Shown here: piece by piece, positions 42,273 to 50,273 of the stretch | Layout of the letters: every line of letters starts with the position of its first letter | Position numbering within the stretch: position 1 is the first letter of the stretch | Source of the DNA: Vibrio sp. MEBiC08052 | GTDB taxonomy: Bacteria > Pseudomonadota > Gammaproteobacteria > Enterobacterales > Vibrionaceae | NCBI RefSeq assembly: GCF_001506075.1 | Contig: NZ_KQ947475.1 | Coordinates: 2,647,595 to 2,711,594 of the forward strand | DNA: 64,000 nucleotides | Reading direction: 5' to 3' | Program-made: the position numbers and the translations under genes | The notes under the pieces: model-generated | What the model saw: only the letters and a program-made list of their open reading frames with translations | The model's database searches: none | Told to the model about the DNA's origin: nothing

Positions 42273-43814
42273 TCACAAAGACATTTCGATTAAGCGTGGC
42301 GCTTTTGCATCACACGCCGCTTTAAATTCACGCATTAGTTCCGCGTTATTGGTGACGCAGACCGAGTCCACACCATATGCCTTCGACAAGGCTTGCCAAT
42401 CTACGCGAGGCCTGTCCAACTCAGTTAACGCCAAGGAATTTTGGCCAAACTCAGTGACGCCATAACGGCGCAATTCATTTTGTAGAATGCTGTATTTATG
42501 ATTAGCGGCGATCAGAATCACCACGGGTAGATTCTCGCGAGCGATACTCCACAAGGTTTGAATGGTGTACTGGGCACTGCCATCCGATTGCAAACACACC
42601 ACAGTATTGCCCGGTTCAGCTAATGCGGCACCGAAACCGGCGGGAATCCCTTGTCCAATCGCACCGCCGGTATTGGTTAACACGCGATGGCGCGATGCCA
42701 AAGCCGATTCGGTGAAAAACGGGTAACCACAGGTGCCGCCTTCAACGGACACAATACAGTTGTCAGGTAAGATGCTGGAGACGATTTTGCCAATCGATTG
42801 CGGGGTCAAAGCTTCGTTGGCCGCAGGCAACTCAATCGTGCCGACCAGATCTTTATGAGCAGGGGCATTGAGCAACTCGGCGAGCGCTTCCAGCGCACCT
42901 GATACATCGTCGCCCACATCCGCCAAAGTCACTAAGCGGTCGGTTTCTGCCAAGCGAGATGGCATCCCTTCGTAACCAAAATAGGCAATCGGCTCGACCA
43001 CGCCGGCGCAAACCACTTCGTCGTATTGCTCTAACTCAGCAATGGCTTTTTCCGGGAAGTAAGGCAAACGATCAAGATCCGGCAAACCACCACCACGATG
43101 AGAAATACGCGGGAAGGTCTCGGCAAACATTTTGATGCCGGGCAACTGACCAATACGACCCGCGGCGGTTAAGCCTTTTTCATCCAAACCGTTATCACCG
43201 ACAATGAAAACTAAACGCTTGCCCGCTTTAATACGCTCTGCCACAGCTTCTACATTGTCGGCTTTAAAATGACGTTTTGGCGGCAAGATCGACATCTTAG
43301 GCATATCCCCGGATAACGCTTTGGCCTGTAAATCCATCGGTAAAACAAGAGTTGAAATCGCGCCGCAAGGCTGCCAGGCAGCACGCATGGCCGCGCCAAA
43401 ATCTTCCACCATACGATCAACGGATTTAGAGGTGCGGAAAAATGCAGAAACCGGACGCGCCAGAGATTCAATGTCACTCGCCAACGGTGGATCATAATTG
43501 ACATGCCAGGAGGCGTGATCACCCACCAGATTAACAATCGGACTGTTGGCACGACGCGCATTGTGCAAATTGGCGATACCATTCGCAAAACCGGGGCCTA
43601 AATGGGTCAGTGTCAATGCCGGACGACCCGAAACTCGGCCATAGCCGTCCGCAGCACCAGTACACACGCCTTCGAACATACTGAGAACAGGGCGAAATTT
43701 TGGCTCGCTGTCCATCGCTGCCACAAACGGCATCTCTGTAGTTCCCGGATTTGCGAAACAGTACTCAACGCCTGATTCCACTGCCGCTTTAACAATTGCT
43801 TCTGCACCATTCAT
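42273..43814 (-). CDS. ThDP-dependent decarboxylase/lyase (acetolactate synthase / benzoylformate decarboxylase superfamily)
   Basis: The 513-residue protein has three domains of the ThDP decarboxylase superfamily: an N-terminal Pyr domain with the cofactor-activating Glu48 (SMFEGVCTGAADGYGR), a central domain, and a C-terminal PP domain with the motif SDGSAQYTIQTLW ending in AANHKYSIL. The motif begins SDG instead of the usual GDG. A mandelate-pathway-like 2-keto acid decarboxylase, or a diketone- or acyloin-cleaving lyase, would give an aldehyde for the neighbouring ALDH. It is the first gene of the 11-gene operon, preceded by AGAGG and a strong promoter. Acetolactate synthase is unlikely because no small subunit lies nearby. 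Confidence 0.9.
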   Translation of the reverse strand: MNGAEAIVKAAVESGVEYCFANPGTTEMPFVAAMDSEPKFRPVLSMFEGVCTGAADGYGRVSGRPALTLTHLGPGFANGIANLHNARRANSPIVNLVGDHASWHVNYDPPLASDIESLARPVSAFFRTSKSVDRMVEDFGAAMRAAWQPCGAISTLVLPMDLQAKALSGDMPKMSILPPKRHFKADNVEAVAERIKAGKRLVFIVGDNGLDEKGLTAAGRIGQLPGIKMFAETFPRISHRGGGLPDLDRLPYFPEKAIAELEQYDEVVCAGVVEPIAYFGYEGMPSRLAETDRLVTLADVGDDVSGALEALAELLNAPAHKDLVGTIELPAANEALTPQSIGKIVSSILPDNCIVSVEGGTCGYPFFTESALASRHRVLTNTGGAIGQGIPAGFGAALAEPGNTVVCLQSDGSAQYTIQTLWSIARENLPVVILIAANHKYSILQNELRRYGVTEFGQNSLALTELDRPRVDWQALSKAYGVDSVCVTNNAELMREFKAACDAKAPRLIEMSL

Positions 43815-43838
43815 AGGACAACCTCTTTATTTAACTTA

Positions 43839-43855
43839 TTCTCACATTATGCGAA
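43839..43855 (-). promoter_or_regulatory. candidate IclR-type operator, copy 1
   Basis: TTCTCACATTATGCGAA, read on the plus strand, covers the -10 region of the ThDP operon. On the other strand it contains TAATGTGAGAA, shared base for base with copy 5 upstream of the OCD-like gene. Overlap with the -10 implies repression when bound. Confidence 0.6.
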
Positions 43856-43873
43856 ACAACCAATACATGTCAA
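43846..43873 (-). promoter_or_regulatory. promoter of the 11-gene minus-strand operon
   Basis: On the minus strand: -35 TTGACA (43868-43873, perfect), 16 bases, -10 CATAAT (43846-43851). Transcription should begin near 43838, leaving a leader of about 24 bases before the ThDP gene. The -10 is covered by a candidate operator. Confidence 0.75.
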
Positions 43874-43961
43874 CGAATAAAATGATTTTTATTACATCGA
43901 TATGGCCAAATATAAGATTTTTGTGATGATTTTCGTCTTTTTATTAACTATTTTTTCATTA

Positions 43962-43976
43962 TTCTCAAAATACGAA
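43962..43976. promoter_or_regulatory. candidate IclR-type operator, copy 2
   Basis: TTCTCAAAATACGAA, a near-palindrome (TTC...GAA) matching copy 1 in its left half. It lies about 125 bases upstream of the ThDP operon start and beside the ALDH copy 3 terminator. Confidence 0.5.
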
Positions 43977-43990
43977 AAAATATGAAGATA

Positions 43991-44026
43991 AAAAAACAGC
44001 GTGAGCAGATAAACCGCTGACGCTGT
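43991..44026 (-). terminator. terminator after aldehyde dehydrogenase copy 3
   Basis: ACAGCGT / ACGCTGT stem, extended inward by AGC / GCT after one mismatch, followed on the minus strand by six Ts. It lies 49 bases beyond the stop codon and separates this gene from the ThDP operon. Confidence 0.8.
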
Positions 44027-44075
44027 CAACATGGGAAGGATTTTCCAGAGCAGAAATGTCTAAAACAGAAAACTA

Positions 44076-45488
44076 TTATTTATTAATATGCACAACCTGC
44101 AGAGAGGTGAACTCCAGTAACCCTTCCTCACCAAACTCCACACCGAAACCCGACATTTTACAGCCACCCATTGGGATATTCGGCTGAATTTTAGCGTGGG
44201 TGTTGACGAACGTCGTACCACACTCCAGACGAGATGCGATGGCTGTCGCCTCAGCAGTATCAGGGCCCCAAACCGAGCCATCCAGACCCACATCCACGCC
44301 ATTGGCCATTTCCACCGCATCGTTAACATCCGCGAACTTGACAATAGGCAGCGCCGGGCCAAACTGCTCTTCTTGAACCAGCAGAGCGTCGTTAGAAATA
44401 TCGGCAACCAGCGTCGGAGGATAGAAGTAACCAACACCGTCAAGTGGCTGACCGCCCGTTAATATGGTCGCCCCGCCTTTACGGGCATCTTCCACATAAT
44501 CCACAACAATTTGCAGTTGGTCTTTATTTTGTACTGGACCAAAGTTCACGCCCTCATCCATACCGTTACCAATCACTTGCTCATTGGCAATCGCAACCAG
44601 AGCGGCACACATATCATCATAGACAGACTCATGTACGTAAAGACGTTTGATCGCCCCACAGGTTTGTCCCATGTTTAAGAAAGCAGCAGCAAAAATATCC
44701 GGAGCAACTTTGGCCACGTCCGTACCTTCTAATACAATCGCGGCATCATTACCGCCCAACTCCAGAGTCAGACGCTTCAAGTTATCAGCCGCATTGCGCA
44801 TCACCGACTGACCCGTTTCCGTAGACCCTGTGAATACAATCTTATTAATTTGAGGATGAGCGGTCATGCCACTGCCAATACCACTTTCACCAGTGATAAT
44901 ATTGATCACCCCTTTCGGCACATGATTATTGATAATTTCTACCAATTTAATGGTACTTAGGGGCGTTAAACCAGAAGGCTTATTGATGACCGTATTGCCC
45001 GCACGTAGGGCAGGAATGATGTGCCAGATAGCAATCATTAAAGGCCAGTTCCAAGGCGTAATCGAAGCCACTACACCAAGCGGTTTACGGTGGATCTCAA
45101 TCCGTTTGGTATCGGTCTCTTCCGCGACTTCGACCGGAATGTCTTGCGAAGCGGCAAAACGTAACCATGCGACACCCGCTTGTACTTCACCCATAGCAAG
45201 CGGTAAAGGTTTACCTTGCTCAGCGACAATCAACTCCGCGATTTCACTGGCGCGTTTTTCCAATTCATCGCCAGCGTTGTTTAAACAACGTTTACGCTCT
45301 TCATGGCTGGATACGGACCAACTTTTGAAGGCGGTTTGGGCCGCCTCGACGGCTTCTTCTAATTGAGATTTATCCCCATTTGCACATGTTGCTACAACGT
45401 CAAATGTGGCGGGGGTGATAACATTGAAAGGTGTATGATTCCCTTCTACCCACTCCCCATTGATCAGAAATTTAAAATGACGACTCAT
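44076..45488 (-). CDS. aldehyde dehydrogenase (copy 3)
   Basis: About 470 residues, a complete ALDH: SITPWNWPLMIAIWHIIPAL, LTLELGGNDAAIVLEGTD with the general-base Glu, NMGQTCGAIKRLYV with the catalytic Cys, and EEQFGPALPIV. The segment NWPLMIAIWH and GNDAAI resembles the group that includes succinate-semialdehyde-like and vanillin-like dehydrogenases, judged loosely. The start is ATG 45488 because GGAGG lies six bases before it; the open frame to 45557 is not supported. It is alone on its transcript, divergent from the IclR gene across 418 bases with two candidate operators. Confidence 0.93.
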   Translation of the reverse strand: MSRHFKFLINGEWVEGNHTPFNVITPATFDVVATCANGDKSQLEEAVEAAQTAFKSWSVSSHEERKRCLNNAGDELEKRASEIAELIVAEQGKPLPLAMGEVQAGVAWLRFAASQDIPVEVAEETDTKRIEIHRKPLGVVASITPWNWPLMIAIWHIIPALRAGNTVINKPSGLTPLSTIKLVEIINNHVPKGVINIITGESGIGSGMTAHPQINKIVFTGSTETGQSVMRNAADNLKRLTLELGGNDAAIVLEGTDVAKVAPDIFAAAFLNMGQTCGAIKRLYVHESVYDDMCAALVAIANEQVIGNGMDEGVNFGPVQNKDQLQIVVDYVEDARKGGATILTGGQPLDGVGYFYPPTLVADISNDALLVQEEQFGPALPIVKFADVNDAVEMANGVDVGLDGSVWGPDTAEATAIASRLECGTTFVNTHAKIQPNIPMGGCKMSGFGVEFGEEGLLEFTSLQVVHINK

Positions 45489-45673
45489 TGCTAACCTCCA
45501 CCGGCTTGCGATGCCGAGTACAATACTACAGCATGACATAGACAATAAATTAACCAAGCAGCGCCATCAGCATGATATCAACTTCACTGATTTCGCCAAG
45601 AACAGCTTTTAAAAACACAATGTAAGATTTATTGCACACAAAAGCACTCATGTAAACGATATTTTTATATTTT

Positions 45674-45688
45674 TTCTCAAATTAAGAA
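45674..45688. promoter_or_regulatory. candidate IclR-type operator, copy 3
   Basis: TTCTCAAATTAAGAA, near-palindromic, about 20 bases upstream of the weak -35 proposed for ALDH copy 3. Such a position would suit activation. Confidence 0.5.
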
Positions 45689-45739
45689 AATACGCTTCAC
45701 AAAAAGACCTTTAAGATCGGGGATAACTTTCATTCATTA

Positions 45740-45754
45740 TCCAGAATATGAGAA
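45740..45754. promoter_or_regulatory. candidate IclR-type operator, copy 4
   Basis: TCCAGAATATGAGAA; its reverse complement TTCTCATATTCTGGA keeps the TTCTCA-n-AT half of the other copies but the second half is altered. It is the least good match. Confidence 0.35.
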
Positions 45755-45906
45755 TAGAGGCATTTTTCAGTAGCAAATTAAATGCTATTCTGAAGATATA
45801 AGAAAAGAAAAAAATCTCACCATGTTAAAAAACAAGACAAAAATCAGTTAAAAATAGCGCTTTCGAACATATAATCTAAACACATATTGATCACTAAGGG
45901 GTTTCC

Positions 45907-46668
45907 GTGTCCAGTCTCAATAAAATGTTAAACGTCCTCAATATTTTTGGGCCAGGCTCTCTCGTCATTAATGTGGACGACATCGCCAAACAGTTGTCCC
46001 TTTCCCGCGCAACTGCCTATCGCTATGTACGAGAGCTGTGTGACGCAGGCTTATTAATCCGTATTGAGACAAGCTACACCCTTGGCCCCAGAATCATCGA
46101 ACTGGATTGGATGATGAGACAGCATGATCCGCTGATATCCCATGGGCGCGAAGTGATGGCCGATTTGTCGAAAAGCACCGGACTCACCGTGTACATGAGC
46201 GTGTTTTACGATGGCCACATCATCAATACCCATATTGAATCCGACATTAAAAAGTATGGTTTCACCTTTGGTCGAGGGCGTCCTTTGCCGATTTTTAAAG
46301 GGGCGCAATCTAAGGTGCTGGTGGCATTCCAAAAAACCAATCGCCTGAAAAAAATCTATGATGAGCAGATTGAACCAAGTGAAGACTATAATCTCACTTG
46401 GAAAGAGTTTAATGCGGAAACCAAAAAAATCCGTAAAGATGGCTTTTGCGTCACTCATGATGAGCTAAACCTCGGCCTAACGGGGATTGCCGCGCCCATT
46501 CTTAACCTTGAAAACGATGACATTATCGGCAGTATCGCTTTTGTCGGTACCACCAGCGCATTCGAACTATTCCGCCTTGAAGCGGTAGTTGAACGACTGC
46601 AACAGGCCACAGCCCGTATTGAAAAAGGTGCCTATCTAGACAACGAGCAAGTCACAGATAAAATGTGA
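45907..46668 (+). CDS. IclR-family transcriptional regulator
   Basis: The 253-residue protein has an N-terminal winged helix (about 1-65, LSLSRATAYRYVRELCDAGL) and a C-terminal effector domain of IclR type with VTHDELNLGLTGIAAPILN near 190. IclR regulators usually bind an acid or aromatic effector and control nearby catabolic genes. The start is GTG at 45907 with AAGGGG upstream; the ATG six codons in is possible. It stands at the centre of the catabolic block between the minus-strand genes and the plus-strand OCD operon, and the repeated motif flanking it on both sides is the best candidate for its binding site. Confidence 0.92.
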   Translation: MSSLNKMLNVLNIFGPGSLVINVDDIAKQLSLSRATAYRYVRELCDAGLLIRIETSYTLGPRIIELDWMMRQHDPLISHGREVMADLSKSTGLTVYMSVFYDGHIINTHIESDIKKYGFTFGRGRPLPIFKGAQSKVLVAFQKTNRLKKIYDEQIEPSEDYNLTWKEFNAETKKIRKDGFCVTHDELNLGLTGIAAPILNLENDDIIGSIAFVGTTSAFELFRLEAVVERLQQATARIEKGAYLDNEQVTDKM

Positions 46669-46688
46669 AAAACCGTTAACAAAGCACA

Positions 46689-46742
46689 CAGCACATAAAA
46701 AAGCAGAGTCAGGTAGAAGCCCCTCTGCTTTTTTATGTGCTG
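46689..46742 (+). terminator. strong terminator after the iclR-type gene
   Basis: A perfect 20-base inverted repeat (46689-46708 with 46723-46742) around a 14-base loop, with T6 inside the right arm. The stem is unusually long for an intrinsic terminator. Confidence 0.85.
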
Positions 46743-47114
46743 AGTCAGCCACTCTTATGGCCTACCTTCTATCCCTCTCTTAACTTTCTCTTCATGACCG
46801 TATCAACCCATCCCTCCCTTGATAGAAACCATATTGGTTAGCCCCCAAACCTCACTCTCCCCTATTTTTCAAGGGCTAAACAGCACACATGAATACTCAG
46901 GCACAAATGAGAGCACACTGAAACATTTTAAAAGACTTTGTACGCAAACCCTCATTCAACCCCATTTTCATATCATCACACACAAATACAAAAATAGAAA
47001 AATGCTCAAAAAATAATAAAATCCACTTTAAAAAAACATTATTTTATCGTAATGTGAGAATTCAATATAAAAATAATTTACCAAAATAACAATTGATCCT
47101 TTGAGGTGATACCC
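46743..47114 (+). promoter_or_regulatory. OCD-operon upstream region with promoter
   Basis: About 370 bases without a credible gene. Near its end lies a candidate promoter TTTATC (47043-47048), 17 bases, TATAAA (47066-47071). The first 250 bases are C- and A-rich on the plus strand and show no structure I can name. Confidence 0.5.
47044..47060 (+). promoter_or_regulatory. candidate IclR-type operator, copy 5
   Basis: TTATCGTAATGTGAGAA shares the block TAATGTGAGAA exactly with copy 1 (read as TTCGCATAATGTGAGAA). It sits between the -35 and the -10 of the proposed OCD promoter, a typical repressor position. Confidence 0.6.
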
Positions 47115-48254
47115 ATGCAAGAGAACACAAAAATCGATTTTATCTACCTTTCAGAGCCAGACATGATTAAAGCTGGTGTAATGGATATGCCTCGCTGTGT
47201 AGATACCATGGAAGAAATGTTTGGTCTTTTATACAAGGGTGACTACAGAATGGCGGGGGCGAATAGTGACTCACATGGCGCCTTAATTACGTTTCCAGAC
47301 CAATCACCTTTTCCAACCATGCCAAAACCTACAGCAGATCGTCGTTTGATGGCTATGCCTGCCTACCTTGGCGGTGACTTTCAAACCTCTGGCGTGAAGT
47401 GGTATGGCTCCAATATCGCTAACCGCGAAAAAGGCCTGCCGCGTTCCATCCTCACGCTGATTCTCAATGATATTGATACGGGTGCACCGCTGGCCTTTAT
47501 GTCCGCCAACCTTTTATCCGCTTACCGTACAGGAGCGATTCCGGGTGTTGGTGCACGCCACCTTGCCCGTAAAGATTCTAAAGTGATTGGCTTATTAGGC
47601 CCCGGTGTCATGGGTAAAACCACCGTATCTGCCTTTATGGCGGCCTGTCCTCACCTTGATACGATCAAGATAAAGGGGCGTGGTCAAAAGAGTCTGGATG
47701 ATTTCATCGGGTGGCTAAAGGAAACCTTCCCACAAATTACCGACATCCAAGTCGTCGATAGTATTGAAGCGGTGGTTCGAGGGTCTGACCTTGTCACTTA
47801 CTGTAATTCCGGAGAGACAGGTGACCCATCTACTTATCCAATTGTTAAACGCGAATGGGTCAAACCCGGAGCGTTTTTAGCCATGCCAGCGAGCTGCTCT
47901 TTAGATGAAGGGATGGAAGGTCCCGGGGTTCGTAAGGTATTGGATAATACGCGTCTGTATGAAGCATGGTATGAAGAATTACCGAAACCTGCCCATAACT
48001 GTGTACCACTGATTGGCGTTCGCTTTATGGACATGATTGCCGCAGGTCAGCTTGATAAAGCAGAACTGGAAGACATTGGCAAAATTGTGGCGAACGATGC
48101 GCCCGGTCGTCAAAACGATGAAGAAATCATCATTATGTCGGTCGGTGGCATGCCGGTAGAAGACGTTGCTTGGGCGACGGTGATTTATCGCAATGCGTTA
48201 GAACAAGGCATCGGCGTGAAACTCAACCTTTGGGATACACCGGTTTTACGCTAA
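47115..48254 (+). CDS. ornithine cyclodeaminase / mu-crystallin family protein
   Basis: The 379-residue protein has the OCD/mu-crystallin fold: the substrate part GVKWYGSNIANREKGLPRSI, the conserved SANLLSAYRTGAIPGVGARH, and the Rossmann loop VIGLLGPGVMGKTTVSAF. Family members deaminate ornithine or reduce cyclic and linear imines with NAD(P)H. This one is longer than typical ornithine cyclodeaminases (about 330-350), belonging to the long subgroup met with amine-oxidation genes. ATG 47115 is chosen because GAGGTG lies seven bases before it. RidA-like and flavoprotein genes follow on the same strand, so it may act on an imine. Confidence 0.88.
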   Translation: MQENTKIDFIYLSEPDMIKAGVMDMPRCVDTMEEMFGLLYKGDYRMAGANSDSHGALITFPDQSPFPTMPKPTADRRLMAMPAYLGGDFQTSGVKWYGSNIANREKGLPRSILTLILNDIDTGAPLAFMSANLLSAYRTGAIPGVGARHLARKDSKVIGLLGPGVMGKTTVSAFMAACPHLDTIKIKGRGQKSLDDFIGWLKETFPQITDIQVVDSIEAVVRGSDLVTYCNSGETGDPSTYPIVKREWVKPGAFLAMPASCSLDEGMEGPGVRKVLDNTRLYEAWYEELPKPAHNCVPLIGVRFMDMIAAGQLDKAELEDIGKIVANDAPGRQNDEEIIIMSVGGMPVEDVAWATVIYRNALEQGIGVKLNLWDTPVLR

Positions 48255-48301
48255 GCGTACAACGATGACTGCCCTCTGATACTATTTTTAGGAAAACTCA
48301 A

Positions 48302-48724
48302 ATGACCATGATTACCAAAGTAAAAACCGGTTCAAAACTGGAAGAATTAAGCAGCTACTCGCGCCTAGTGTGCGTCGATAATTGGATTTTTGTTTCCAAT
48401 ACCGCGGGCCGAAATCCTGTGACAAAGGAAATCCCGGAAGATGTCCTTGAACAAACTCACCAAGTGTTCAGCAATGTTGAAGCTGCGCTAAAAAGTGTCG
48501 GTTCCAGCCTTGCCGATGTGGTGATGTCGCGTGTGTTCATCCAAGACCCGGCAGACACCCAAGCCGTCATGACGCTCATCGGTGATAAGTTTCGCGGTGT
48601 CGATCCTGCGACGACGGTTACCTGCCCGCCACTGGGTTCAACCATCTACAAGATGGAGTTAGAAGTCACTGCTTATCGTGGTGCTGCCAACGCTGACGTT
48701 GAAACCGTTACCCTTGCTCAATAA
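48302..48724 (+). CDS. RidA/YjgF-family protein lacking the catalytic arginine
   Basis: The 140-residue protein has the chorismate-mutase-like RidA fold: LVCVDNWIFVSNTAGRNP, the QTHQVFSNVEAALKSVGSSL helix, DVVMSRVFIQD and MELEVTAYRG. In classical RidA the imine-hydrolysing Arg follows Pro-Ala (PARxxV); here the place reads PATTVT, so Thr104 stands at that position. It therefore belongs with the Rid groups that lack the deaminase arginine and whose reaction is not settled. AGGA lies eight bases before ATG. It is followed by the flavoprotein gene after 59 bases. Confidence 0.88.
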   Translation: MTMITKVKTGSKLEELSSYSRLVCVDNWIFVSNTAGRNPVTKEIPEDVLEQTHQVFSNVEAALKSVGSSLADVVMSRVFIQDPADTQAVMTLIGDKFRGVDPATTVTCPPLGSTIYKMELEVTAYRGAANADVETVTLAQ

Positions 48725-48783
48725 CACCGCTTGGAAGGCAGAGGCTCACTGGATCTGCCTTTCGGTCAATTTTCAGGAAACAA

Positions 48784-50079
48784 ATGATGACGAAAACACT
48801 TGAGGCTATTCATACACAGGATGAACTACCAGAATCCACGACGGTTGTTATTATCGGTGGCGGCATTATTGGTGTCACAGCCGCATTAACACTGGCGGAA
48901 AGAAACATTCCCGTTGTATTGATCGAGAAAGGTCATATCGCCGGAGAGCAATCTTCTCGCAACCTTGGGTGGGTTCGAAAAACTAATCGTCATTTGCACG
49001 ATGTACCACTGGCGCTCGCCGCCGATAGACTTTGGCAAGAAATGCCAGAGCGAATCGGGCAATCCGTCGGCTACAAAGCATCCGGTATTATGTTCTTAGC
49101 CAAAACCGAAGAGCAGGTCGCCATGCATGAAGCTTGGTTAAAATCGGTGGAATCGCTTTCTCTGGACTCCAGAATGCTCAGTGCCAAAGAAATCGATCAG
49201 CATGTTCCCGGCGGTAAAGGCGATTGGCAAGGCGGCATATACACACCTTCCGATGGGCGTGCGGAACCCTCGATTGCGACCACCGCAATGGCCAGAACGG
49301 CGATCGAGAAAGGCGCTATCATGGTGCAGAACTGTGCAGTTCGAACCCTTTCTACAACGGGCGGTAAAGTCAGCGGTGTTGTCACAGAAAAAGGTGAGAT
49401 CCGTTGCGAGCAAGTGCTACTCGCCAATGGCGCGTGGTCGCGACGTTTCTTAGGCAATCATGGGATATCCCTGCCAACGCTACCACTGATATGTTCAGTA
49501 TTCAGAACCAAACCCATGGAAGGCCCGACTGACATCTCCGTCGGTGGCCCGGATTTTTCGTTTAGAAAACATAAAGACGGTGGTTTTATCATCACCCAAC
49601 GTGGTGCCTTAGATGCCCATATTACCTTGGACCATCTCCTGATCGGCTGGCGCTACTTTAGTCAGCTGCGTGCACAACGCAGTTTCTTACGTACCTCTTT
49701 CGGGAGAGCGTTCTTTCAAGACCTGAAACTTGCACGACGTTGGAATGCTAACGATCGTTCACCGTTTGAGCAGATCAGAACCTTGGATCCGAGTGTCAAC
49801 CCTGCGCTCAACCACGAAGCATTAACGAACTTAAGAAAAGCCTGGCCCATTTTTGAAAAAGCAGAAATGGAAGAATCTTGGGCAGGGGTGATTGATATTA
49901 CCCCGGATTCAAACCCAGTCATTGATAGAATCTCTGCGCTCCCCGGTTTAACCATTGCGACTGGCTTTTCTGGCCACGGCTTTGGCACAGGACCAGCAGC
50001 GGGGCAATTGGCCGCAGATATTGTCACCAACTCAGATCCGATTATTGACCCTAGCCCATATAAGTTCGAGCGACTTTAA
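48784..50079 (+). CDS. DAO-family FAD-dependent oxidoreductase
   Basis: The 431-residue protein is a D-amino-acid-oxidase-fold flavoenzyme: FAD Rossmann motif TVVIIGGGIIGVTAALTLAE near residue 20, the EKGHIAGEQSSRNLGWVR segment, and the C-terminal FAD motif ATGFSGHGFGTGPAAG. Relatives include DadA dehydrogenase and PuuB gamma-glutamylputrescine oxidase. Such enzymes oxidise a primary or secondary amine to an imine, which fits the RidA and OCD genes upstream. An AGGA lies five bases before ATG. The true amine is unknown, and a gamma-glutamyl-amine is one option given the ligase gene that follows. Confidence 0.9.
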   Translation: MMTKTLEAIHTQDELPESTTVVIIGGGIIGVTAALTLAERNIPVVLIEKGHIAGEQSSRNLGWVRKTNRHLHDVPLALAADRLWQEMPERIGQSVGYKASGIMFLAKTEEQVAMHEAWLKSVESLSLDSRMLSAKEIDQHVPGGKGDWQGGIYTPSDGRAEPSIATTAMARTAIEKGAIMVQNCAVRTLSTTGGKVSGVVTEKGEIRCEQVLLANGAWSRRFLGNHGISLPTLPLICSVFRTKPMEGPTDISVGGPDFSFRKHKDGGFIITQRGALDAHITLDHLLIGWRYFSQLRAQRSFLRTSFGRAFFQDLKLARRWNANDRSPFEQIRTLDPSVNPALNHEALTNLRKAWPIFEKAEMEESWAGVIDITPDSNPVIDRISALPGLTIATGFSGHGFGTGPAAGQLAADIVTNSDPIIDPSPYKFERL

Positions 50080-50100
50080 GATCCCCATAAATCTCGCTCC

Positions 50101-50128
50101 TGCCAATATCACTTCGAGTATGTTGGCA
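50101..50128 (+). terminator. probable terminator after DAO-family gene
   Basis: TGCCAA / TTGGCA stem with additional inner pairs around CTTCGAG, followed by TTTCTTAT. It lies 22 bases after the stop codon. Confidence 0.55.
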
Positions 50129-50143
50129 TTTCTTATCGACAAG

Positions 50144-50183
50144 GGGCTTATAAGTTATTCAATGATAAGTAACTTATTTGTCC
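50144..50183. repeat. inverted repeat upstream of luxR-type gene
   Basis: ATAAGTTA (50150-50157) and TAACTTAT (50170-50177) are perfect arms separated by 12 bases, flanked outward by GGGG (50143-50146) and CCCC (50180-50183). The symmetry suggests an operator for a dimeric regulator, perhaps autoregulation of the LuxR-type protein; a terminator is less likely without a T-tract. Confidence 0.45.
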
Positions 50184-50273
50184 CCATAGAAAAAAGAACA
50201 AAGGAACAAAAAAGAGCTCAGCTTTGTTGACCCAAAATAACTGACCACAAAACGAATCAATATACGGTAGCCT

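Larger units (their letters stand above)
45489..45906. promoter_or_regulatory. divergent promoter region, ALDH copy 3 / iclR-type gene
   Basis: 418 non-coding, AT-rich bases. A weak minus-strand promoter may be TTTACA (45651-45656), 17 bases, AATAAA. Two operator-like motifs lie at 45674-45688 and 45740-45754. A looser palindrome TTCTGAAGATATAAGAA starts near 45788. Confidence 0.5.

Noticed and set aside
46819..47016. 65-codon open frame between iclR-type gene and OCD operon
   Set aside because: No ribosome site, low-complexity composition, no recognisable motif; it overlaps the promoter region.
47051..47066. Possible CRP site at AATGTGAGAATTCAAT
   Set aside because: Only the TGTGA half matches; the second half is absent, and the sequence is better explained by the repeated operator motif.
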